A DNA stretch of 8,118 nucleotides, taken from assembly GCA_020426125.1 (NCBI GenBank), contig JAGQQQ010000716.1, forward strand, positions 1 to 8,118, written 5' to 3'. This stretch comes from Planctomycetaceae bacterium. GTDB lineage: Bacteria; Planctomycetota; Planctomycetia; Planctomycetales; Planctomycetaceae. Below the pieces are notes generated by a model, which was given only the letters and a program-made list of their open reading frames with translations, made no database searches and was not told the DNA's origin. The position numbers and the translations under genes are program-made. Positions 1 to 5,483 of the stretch are shown here, piece by piece (position 1 is the first letter of the stretch; each line of letters begins with the position of its first letter).

Positions 1-2
1 TG

Positions 3-1607
3 ACCTTCGAACGCAAGACCGTCCCCGTGCGCATGCAGGTTCGACTCTTGGGAGCCGCCGGAAAAAAAGTTCGGGTCCGCCTCCTGATCGAAGACCGAAC
101 CGGAAAATCTCCCGGAGAATCCGGTCCGCTCAAAGAGATTCCCATCTCCGGCGAGGCCCGCCCGTTCCGTGATCTCCAGACCCGGGAAAATGCGGTCACA
201 ATCCCCGTGGAGTTGTCATTCGTTGCCGAGAAAGCCGGAGAATACAAAATCGCCGCCGAGGTCGTCCCCGAGGACAATGAAATCCGGATCAGCAACAATC
301 GTCTGGAAACGCTCATCAGTGTCCGCAAAGGGGGCCTTCGCGTTGCCTACTTCGACATTCCCCGCCCCGAGCAAAAGTTTCTCCGCCGCCTCAACGAAAC
401 CGCCCGGATTCAACTGGATACCCAAGTCATCCTTCCCGGCCGGTTGACCGGAGAAACCGTCCTCAACCCCCAACTCTTCGAACCCGGAGCTTACGACGTT
501 TATCTAATCGGAGATATCCCGGCATCCGCGTTCCAAAACGGAAACCGCAGCTTCCTGACGGAATTGGCTCAGCGAGTCCAGGAAGGAGCCGGACTCGGCA
601 TGATCGGCGGCCTCCACAACTTCGGACCAGGAGGGTATGCCACCACCCCGCTTGCCGAATTGCTGCCCGTCAAAATGTCCATCGCCGAAGAAGTCCCCCC
701 AGACGTCATCGCAACGGACAGCCAATGGGACAAACCCATCCGCATGCTCCCCGTCGCCGGACGCTCCAACCACTATCTCATGCGCCTGTCGGGTTCCACC
801 AACGCCGACCGGCTTTGGAAATCCCTTCCCGAACTGCAAGGAGCCAATCGACTGACCCCCAAATCCGGAGCCGTCGACGTCCTGGCTGAGACGCCCGGCG
901 GAGATCCCCTCCTCCTTATCAACGAAACGGGCGCTGGCCGCGTCCTCGCCCTCGCCCTCGACGAAACCTGGAAATGGTACCTCCACGGCTACGAATCCGA
1001 ACACCAACGCTTCTGGCAACAACTCGTCCTCTGGCTCGCCCACAAAGAATTCGAATCCGAACAAAACGTCTGGGTCCGCGTCGAACCCCGAAACTTCCCC
1101 CCCCTCTCCAAAATCCCCATCGAATTCGGCGCCCAAGACGACGACGGAAACCCCATCCCAGAAGCCAGCTTCACCGTCGATGTCACCAAACCAGACGGCA
1201 ACACCGAACCCGTCTCACCCCAAACCTTCGGCGATGGGGGCATCGCCTCCTTCACCGGAGCTGACACCCCTGGCGACTACTGGGTCCGCGTCCAGGGCAC
1301 CCACAACGGACAATCTCTCGGACTCTCCCAACTCACCCGATTCGTCGTGGACTCCCGAGACATCGAACTCGATAACCCCGCGGCCGACCCCGGACTCCTC
1401 GAACAACTCACCGCCATCACCGGCGGAACCGTCATCCCCCAAGAGGAATTCGGAGACTTCCTCACCCTCCTGGCGACTCAGGGGCTCCCCCAGGATCTCC
1501 AACGTGTCCGCCGCCAGAATCTCTGGGACGGCTGGCCCCTGCTCCTCCTCTTCACCCTGGTCCTGACCGGGGAATGGATCCTAAGAAAACTTCGAGGAAT
1601 GGTTTAG
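3..1607 (+). CDS. Large membrane protein with glutamine-amidotransferase-like domain, C-terminal part (5' end outside window)
   Basis: The frame is open to the left edge, so the true start lies outside; the GTG at 27 and ATG at 33 are internal codons. The visible part begins with a beta-rich CARDB/Ig-like stretch (ending near 'SNNRLETLISV'). Next is an alpha/beta domain starting 'GLRVAYFDIPRPEQKF', with a Gly-rich turn 'GMIGGLHNFGPGGYA' near 598-645, typical of class I glutamine amidotransferase-like folds. A conserved block 'LDETWKWYLHGYESEHQRFW' follows near 957-1016, then a second Ig-like domain ('PGDYWVRVQG'). It ends with one membrane helix, about 1533-1590, and a short basic tail. Planctomycetes carry long proteins of this build, often with an N-terminal BatA/VWA part, in MoxR-ATPase/DUF58 clusters. 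That context is inferred, since the upstream genes are not visible. A catalytic Cys-His pair of a true amidotransferase is not evident, so an enzymatic role is unlikely. The sense strand is strongly C-rich. Confidence 0.85.
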   Translation, partial: TFERKTVPVRMQVRLLGAAGKKVRVRLLIEDRTGKSPGESGPLKEIPISGEARPFRDLQTRENAVTIPVELSFVAEKAGEYKIAAEVVPEDNEIRISNNRLETLISVRKGGLRVAYFDIPRPEQKFLRRLNETARIQLDTQVILPGRLTGETVLNPQLFEPGAYDVYLIGDIPASAFQNGNRSFLTELAQRVQEGAGLGMIGGLHNFGPGGYATTPLAELLPVKMSIAEEVPPDVIATDSQWDKPIRMLPVAGRSNHYLMRLSGSTNADRLWKSLPELQGANRLTPKSGAVDVLAETPGGDPLLLINETGAGRVLALALDETWKWYLHGYESEHQRFWQQLVLWLAHKEFESEQNVWVRVEPRNFPPLSKIPIEFGAQDDDGNPIPEASFTVDVTKPDGNTEPVSPQTFGDGGIASFTGADTPGDYWVRVQGTHNGQSLGLSQLTRFVVDSRDIELDNPAADPGLLEQLTAITGGTVIPQEEFGDFLTLLATQGLPQDLQRVRRQNLWDGWPLLLLFTLVLTGEWILRKLRGMV

Positions 1608-1663
1608 CTAAACTCCGTCCCCCCGGCCGTCTCCCTTCATAGACCACAATCCGCCCGGCCCCT

Positions 1664-2044
1664 TCATTCCACTCCCTTCCCTTCCTTCCGCTCAGCCCGC
1701 GCCTTCGCCGCTTCTCGAAGCTCCTTCAATCGCAGCTGCTGCCCCGGAGTTAACAACTCCTCCATCTTCTGGTCTCGCTCTCGAACAACCTTCTTTAACT
1801 GCTGCCGCAGCGCCTCCAGCTGAACCTCATACTCATCCTGAACCGCATAGAGCTTCTCTCGCTGGTCATCCGTCACCCCGATCTGCCCATAGTACGTCGG
1901 CAACGGCCCCCTCCGTTCCTTCTCCCCCAACACCTCCCCCATCCCACCAGACTCCTCCTGAGCCACAGCCAACACCCCGACAGCCAGCATCCCGATGGCC
2001 ACCACCCACATCCCTCCCAAAAACGTTCCCCGCAAAGATTGCAT
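1664..2044 (-). CDS. Small exported Spy/CpxP-like (LTxxQ-type) protein
   Basis: 126 residues. Residues 1-28 are a signal peptide with a long hydrophobic core and probable cleavage after 'VLAVA'. The mature part is charged and mostly helical. It holds two motifs resembling the LTxxQ signature of Spy/CpxP periplasmic proteins: VTDDQ at 57-61 and LTPGQ at 98-102, separated by a coiled-coil-like helix (about 62-95). Spy/CpxP proteins act as periplasmic chaperones or envelope-stress modulators; planctomycetes have many short divergent members whose role is unknown, so function is inferred from fold only. The ATG start is supported by AAAGGTGAG at 2053-2061 on the minus strand, 8 nt upstream. It converges with the large membrane protein gene, with 56 bp between the stops and no clear hairpin in the gap. 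Confidence 0.8.
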   Translation of the reverse strand: MQSLRGTFLGGMWVVAIGMLAVGVLAVAQEESGGMGEVLGEKERRGPLPTYYGQIGVTDDQREKLYAVQDEYEVQLEALRQQLKKVVRERDQKMEELLTPGQQLRLKELREAAKARAERKEGKGVE

Positions 2045-2052
2045 AGTTATTA

Positions 2053-2061
2053 CTCACCTTT
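2053..2061 (-). promoter_or_regulatory. Ribosome binding site of the Spy-like gene
   Basis: Minus-strand AAAGGTGAG lies 8 nt before the ATG at 2044. It is a near-perfect Shine-Dalgarno match and fixes the start. Confidence 0.75.
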
Positions 2062-2150
2062 AAGTAATGACACACCAATCCTGGAATGGCAACACTTCGC
2101 AGCCCAATCCAGGTCCACGTCCACCAGAGAAACAGCGACTCTTATCGTTT

Positions 2151-2918
2151 TTACCCCTCGATATACATCTTCAGAACTCTCTCACATTTCTTCTCAATAA
2201 GCGGCGCCAAAAAACGCAAGCGTTCTCCGGGCCGTTCTCCTATGTCAACGAACTCATCGCAAGTCACTCGATCCAGGGGGAACGGGACATCTTTCGCATG
2301 ATAAGACGACCTCCCATAGACCCACCAACAATCGTCCGACGATGCGAGTACGTGCGGGGTCATCAGCGTTCGAACAGTTCCACCAAACAGGTCGAGAGTC
2401 ATTCGAACCCGGCGACCAAGACAAATTGCTGTCGCAAGATCATACACCTTCCCCATTTGTTGTGGTTTGTTTTGCAGCGGATTGTACTCGACAATGATCC
2501 GCAAAACCTTAGAATGGAGAGTGGAGTGAAATTCACGGAACACGATTGGAAGTTCCCGAACGGCTTGATTAATCACACTAGCCGCTTTCGAATCACCACT
2601 TTCGATGAGTTCACACTCACGTTCGAGGAGTTGAATAGCGAAAATGATGGCGTCGCGATGCGAAAAGCATCGACGAGTACGCGTTTCCAGGCGAACGGAC
2701 CGGTATTTCTGAGTTTCCTCATCATAAAGTATTGGAACCCCAGCCCGCTGAAGAGTCTGAAAGTCGCGAAAAACCGTACGCCGTGACACACCGAGAAAGA
2801 CAGCGATGTCGGTCGCGTTGAAAGTCGCGTTTGTTTCGAGCAATTCGAGAATCTGTAAGAGGCGTCGGATTCGTTTGACCTTCTGCCCTGGACGGTCTTT
2901 ACCTTCAACCGCGTGCAT
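2151..2918 (-). CDS. WYL-domain HTH transcriptional regulator
   Basis: 255 residues from the chosen ATG. Residues about 14-72 form a DeoR/HTH_11-type winged helix: 'KRIRRLLQILELLE' as first helix, then 'NATDIAVFLGVSRRTVFRDFQTL' as the HTH, and 'AGVPILYDEETQKYR' as the wing. A helical linker follows. The C-terminal half resembles a WYL domain: 'VEYNPLQNK', a basic strand 'RRVRMTLDLFGG', then 'CWWVYGRSSYH' and 'VPFPLDRV', where WWV stands in for the name-giving W-Y-L. WYL regulators bind nucleotides or other ligands and control stress, defence or metabolic genes. The ligand here is unknown. Minus-strand AAGGTG (2927-2932), 8 nt upstream, supports the ATG at 2918. A longer reading from 3011 would run into the sigma gene and has no comparable site. 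It is divergent from the sigma/kinase pair with a 30-bp gap, so it is well placed to control them. Confidence 0.85.
   Translation of the reverse strand: MHAVEGKDRPGQKVKRIRRLLQILELLETNATFNATDIAVFLGVSRRTVFRDFQTLQRAGVPILYDEETQKYRSVRLETRTRRCFSHRDAIIFAIQLLERECELIESGDSKAASVINQAVRELPIVFREFHSTLHSKVLRIIVEYNPLQNKPQQMGKVYDLATAICLGRRVRMTLDLFGGTVRTLMTPHVLASSDDCWWVYGRSSYHAKDVPFPLDRVTCDEFVDIGERPGERLRFLAPLIEKKCERVLKMYIEG
2875..2903 (+). promoter_or_regulatory. Weak candidate promoter for the sigma/kinase pair
   Basis: TTGACC (2875-2880, 5 of 6 to the sigma-70 -35 box), a 17-bp spacer, then TTTACC (2898-2903, only 3 of 6 to the -10 box), ending 45 bp before the GTG start at 2949. It lies inside the 5' coding part of the WYL gene, where a promoter for the + strand would have to be. 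It is a weak match and could be chance; an ECF-type promoter was not recognisable. Confidence 0.22.
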
Positions 2919-2948
2919 CGTTCGTACACCTTTTTTGGAGGCGACAGC
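2919..2948. promoter_or_regulatory. 30-bp divergent gap carrying back-to-back ribosome binding sites
   Basis: The whole gap between the two start codons holds a minus-strand AAGGTG (2927-2932) and a plus-strand GGAG (2937-2940), each exactly 8 nt from its start codon. The run of six T at 2931-2936 separates them. The gap is too short for two full promoters, so each promoter must lie inside the opposite gene, or the transcripts must be nearly leaderless. Confidence 0.65.
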
Positions 2949-3503
2949 GTGAGTAAAAAATTCGAAGACCGTGTTGAACGCTTCGCCGGTGTTTTGAGAT
3001 ACGTGATACAAAAACGACTGAGCGCGCTACGCATGCACGATCAGAGCGGTTATCGCACTGGCCATACAAGCGATCTGCTCCAAAATACGTTCGAAGGATT
3101 GTTGCGACAAAAAGACCAACTCGACGAGATGGTGACTGCTGATTTTGAACGTTATGCAATGCGTTCTGCCGCGAATGAAACGCTCAAATTACTGCGAGAA
3201 CTGCACTACTCGAGACGTGCCGTCCGGGAACTATCTGCGACCATCCGCACCGCTGAAGAGACTCCGTCCGACAGCGTCGATGCCGGATACTTCGTCGACA
3301 GGTGCTCCGCGCTGCTTGGGGTTGATGATTTTCAAACACTAATGATGACTCTGTCCGGATACACGTTGCACGAAATCGCTGAAGCAACAAATACAACTCG
3401 CCGTTCCGTACAATTGAGCCTGCTACGATCGAAGAAGGTTTTGTCCACTTTGCGGAGCCAGCATCATGAAAGAAGAACTCAATGTTCAGCTGACCCTCGA
3501 TAA
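2949..3503 (+). CDS. ECF-type RNA polymerase sigma factor
   Basis: 184 residues from GTG at 2949, within the usual ECF size. GGAG at 2937-2940, 8 nt upstream, supports this start; a GTG at 2913 in the same frame would overlap the WYL start and lacks a site. Region 2 is visible as 'RYVIQKRLSAL', then 'TSDLLQNTFEGLL' (the DLxQxTF signature of region 2.2), then a helix 'YAMRSAANETLKLLREL' with a basic 'HYSRRAVREL' end. After a linker, region 4 is 'LSGYTLHEIAEATNTTRRSVQLSLLRSKKVL', the HTH that reads the -35 element. It directs RNA polymerase to its own promoter set. No anti-sigma gene is present; the overlapping kinase gene takes the usual place of the regulator, as in the kinase-linked ECF groups described from planctomycetes. 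Confidence 0.88.
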   Translation: MSKKFEDRVERFAGVLRYVIQKRLSALRMHDQSGYRTGHTSDLLQNTFEGLLRQKDQLDEMVTADFERYAMRSAANETLKLLRELHYSRRAVRELSATIRTAEETPSDSVDAGYFVDRCSALLGVDDFQTLMMTLSGYTLHEIAEATNTTRRSVQLSLLRSKKVLSTLRSQHHERRTQCSADPR

Positions 3504-4815
3504 CGAATCGTCGACATGTGGATCCAATCTGTCGGACTTTCTGCGACTCTTTCCGATTCTCAACGATGATTTTCCGAGCTCGAACCTTAGCGAAGGCGAA
3601 GTCGTCGGGAATTATCGAATGATTCGCAAATTGTCGCGAAAGCATGAAGCTTCCGTCTGGCTTGCGGAACACACTTCCCGCCGAGGGTCTTTTTTCGTCG
3701 GTAAACAAAGTAGAAATGCTGAGCGCGAGGCGATTGTTCTTAGCCACCTGCAACACTCCGGAATTCCACAGTTCGTGGAAGTCGTCCAAACGAGCAGCGG
3801 TAGCGAAATTCTTATCACGCGATACAACGGCGAAAAGAGTGTAAGCGAATACCTTTCCGAATTTGGAGTCGTGCAACGCGTATTCGCAATCCAAAAGCTG
3901 ATAAAACAGGTATACCACATCGTCCAGTATCTTCATGAGAAAGCAGTCATTCATTGTGACATCAAGCCTGATAATATTGTTGTTGACCAATTTGGGAATG
4001 CCGTCCTGATCGACTTCGAGGGGGCACGTTCGAGCCTCGACGTCGGTTCAATTCGTGTGACGCGACGATTCCTCAATCCAACTCTCTCAAACTCCGGATA
4101 TGAGGACGTGTCAACATCTCTCTCGGTATGGAACGATTACTATTCTCTTCTCGCCACCTACGTCACGCTCCTAGATGAGTGCGAGGCAAATGCGATTGTT
4201 GATGTCCTCACACTCGGTATAACGCGATTATTTCGCTTGTTCTGTTTTTCACCGCACCCACAGAGCAAAATATTAAAACTGCTTACGGCAACATTTCTGT
4301 CCGGCGCGTTGTCCAGGGCTATTTGGTACGTTTCTCTGCTTTTTTGCCTTTGTGCTTTTTCCGTATTCTCCCTCAGCGACATTCGAGGCTCGACAGTATC
4401 CGAATCTGACAGAAGGGTGTCCTCTTCGACTTCAACCGCACAAATCGACGAGTGTCGACACCTGGCGTCCCAGGCATACAACCATGTGAAGGATTTGGAT
4501 TTTGAAAAAGCTAACGAACTCCTCGGTTTGCTTCCGCCTGATTTACGAGACCCAATTGCACTAGAGTTATCCGAACGAGCGAGGTTGATGATGAGTGCTA
4601 AAAATGCCGAAGTTTCCGGAAACAAAGTTGATCCTCGACCATTCATGATTTATGCCCATAAGTATTGGCATATCATTGATGAACGACAGAAGTCCGCGAT
4701 TAAACTCGTCGTTACACGAGAAGCATTGCACCGCAATGCCCCCCCTGGCGAAATTGAGACGATCAATGAAACTTTCGCTCGCCTTGACCGATCGACCCAA
4801 GTTGCAAGTCAATGA
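3466..4815 (+). CDS. One-pass membrane Ser/Thr protein kinase with divergent catalytic motifs
   Basis: 449 residues. A short N-terminal tail (1-48) precedes a Hanks-type kinase domain (about 49-275): probable ATP-binding Lys80 in 'FFVGK', helix-C Glu86 or Glu88, catalytic loop 'HCDIKPDN' at 163-170 (Asp165, Asn170 present), metal-binding Asp183 in 'IDFEGA', and 'NDYYSLLATYVTLL' matching the subdomain IX helix (Asp224). Departures from the norm are a nucleotide loop 'LSRKHEASVWLA' with no glycines, DFE in place of DFG, no recognisable APE motif, and a short C-lobe. A membrane helix follows at about 284-303, then an outer domain of roughly 145 residues. That domain has a Ser-rich linker and a TPR-like helical pair (about 328-380) and ends 'DRSTQVASQ'. 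GGAG at 3454-3457 sits 8 nt before the ATG. The gene overlaps the sigma gene by 38 bp, so the two are likely co-translated, and the kinase may phosphorylate the sigma factor (inferred). The key catalytic residues remain, so activity is plausible. Confidence 0.88.
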   Translation: MKEELNVQLTLDNESSTCGSNLSDFLRLFPILNDDFPSSNLSEGEVVGNYRMIRKLSRKHEASVWLAEHTSRRGSFFVGKQSRNAEREAIVLSHLQHSGIPQFVEVVQTSSGSEILITRYNGEKSVSEYLSEFGVVQRVFAIQKLIKQVYHIVQYLHEKAVIHCDIKPDNIVVDQFGNAVLIDFEGARSSLDVGSIRVTRRFLNPTLSNSGYEDVSTSLSVWNDYYSLLATYVTLLDECEANAIVDVLTLGITRLFRLFCFSPHPQSKILKLLTATFLSGALSRAIWYVSLLFCLCAFSVFSLSDIRGSTVSESDRRVSSSTSTAQIDECRHLASQAYNHVKDLDFEKANELLGLLPPDLRDPIALELSERARLMMSAKNAEVSGNKVDPRPFMIYAHKYWHIIDERQKSAIKLVVTREALHRNAPPGEIETINETFARLDRSTQVASQ

Positions 4816-4821
4816 ATTGTC

Positions 4822-4841
4822 CAAAAGCATCAAAAGGCATC
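4822..4841 (-). repeat. 10-bp near-tandem repeat spanning the stop codon of the acidic protein gene
   Basis: On the minus strand GATGCCTTTTG is followed, sharing one G, by GATGCTTTTG. The two units differ by one C. In the reading frame the first gives Asp-Ala-Phe and then TGA; the second also spells Asp-Ala-Phe, but in another frame. The repeat lies across the stop codon at 4830-4832. Confidence 0.6.
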
Positions 4842-5294
4842 AAAGAACTCTTCGTATTCGTTGATTGCCGGGTCGGCGACGTCAATCGGATCGTCAGTAC
4901 CAGTCTCATTGCTAGGCGCTGGAGCAACTTCGGATTCCGTGAGGAAGAACGCGTCCCAGAACTCGCTGTAGGCGTCCGCGAGTTCGAGTCCATCAGCAAA
5001 TGCGTCAAAAAACTCCTCATATTCTCCTTGAGTTGAAGACAAATCGCCTTCGCCCGTGTACGCTGGGTCATCAAAGCTGGAATCGCCCGTGTTCGTGAAC
5101 AGTGCAAGGGCGAAATTCGCAAATTCAGAAGGCGTCATCGTGCCGACAAAAGACGTAAACAGAGACTCGATGCTTGTTGGCGGTGACGCATCATTTAGAT
5201 TATCCTCGGCTTTCCCCTCCGAATGTCCGAACGAGAGTGAAATCAAGAAGGTGCAAATCAGCGCGTACGGGTAGCGGGGCCACTTTTGTGTCAT
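4830..5294 (-). CDS. Exported, extremely acidic Phe-rich protein with a repeated YxEFxDAF motif
   Basis: 154 residues, of no family I recognise. Residues 1-29 are a signal peptide (basic start 'MTQKWPR', hydrophobic core 'ALICTFLISLSF', probable cleavage after 'GKA'). The mature 125 residues contain 30 Asp/Glu and no Lys, Arg, His or Cys, plus 15 Phe. A nine-residue motif occurs three times: EYEEFFDAF at 91-99, AYSEFWDAF at 108-116, and EYEEFFDAF at 146-154, which is the exact C-terminus. The two identical copies use different codons (TAC/TAT, GAA/GAG, TTC/TTT, GAT/GAC, GCC/GCA), so the motif is kept at protein level and is not a recent DNA duplication. The start is supported by minus-strand GAAAGG (5303-5308), 8 nt upstream. 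It converges on the kinase gene with a 14-bp gap. It could be a metal-binding or surface protein, or a partner of the kinase outer domain; this is unproven. Confidence 0.75.
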   Translation of the reverse strand: MTQKWPRYPYALICTFLISLSFGHSEGKAEDNLNDASPPTSIESLFTSFVGTMTPSEFANFALALFTNTGDSSFDDPAYTGEGDLSSTQGEYEEFFDAFADGLELADAYSEFWDAFFLTESEVAPAPSNETGTDDPIDVADPAINEYEEFFDAF

Positions 5295-5483
5295 TTTTTT
5301 AGCCTTTCAATTGTGAGTTCCGCGAAGGGCCTTTTCCCTCCGGCTGCAAGAATCCACGAAGGCCAAAAAAAGAACGTACAAAATCACGAAAACGCGAATT
5401 TTTAAGAAAAAAGGTCTGAAACGTTGCCGTTAACGCGCCTCACCTTGCGTGTTTCCTTCCAGATTTGCGTAGAAAGGCTGCTA
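5295..5483. other. AT-rich divergent intergenic region
   Basis: 189 bp between the starts of the acidic protein gene (-) and the LolA-like gene (+), so it must hold promoters for both. It has A-rich runs (about 5374-5420) and a 6-bp inverted pair GGCCTT/AAGGCC with a loop of over 30 nt. The ribosome site of the minus gene is at 5303-5308. No convincing -35/-10 pair or known operator was found on either strand. Confidence 0.45.
5471..5477 (+). promoter_or_regulatory. Ribosome binding site deciding the start of the LolA-like gene
   Basis: AGAAAGG lies 6 nt before the GTG at 5484. The other in-frame candidates, TTG at 5424 and ATG at 5514, have no purine-rich site at the right distance. Confidence 0.55.

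Noticed and set aside
504..1136. 210-codon minus-strand open frame opposite the large membrane protein
   Set aside because: It encodes a Gly/Phe/Asp-rich string typical of the antisense of a C-rich gene. It has no domain, and the + strand frame has clear conserved blocks.
2067..2786. 239-codon plus-strand open frame opposite the WYL regulator
   Set aside because: It shows no recognisable domain, while the minus strand has a clear HTH and WYL-type domain and a good ribosome site.
2913..2948. Upstream GTG extension of the sigma factor
   Set aside because: It would overlap the WYL start codon and place the GGAG site inside the coding sequence. GTG 2949 has ideal spacing.
2919..3011. 31-residue N-terminal extension of the WYL regulator
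   Set aside because: It would overlap the sigma gene and lacks a ribosome site, whereas ATG 2918 has AAGGTG 8 nt upstream.
3184..3990. 268-codon minus-strand open frame across the sigma and kinase genes
   Set aside because: It spans two genes with clear motifs on the + strand and has no domain of its own.
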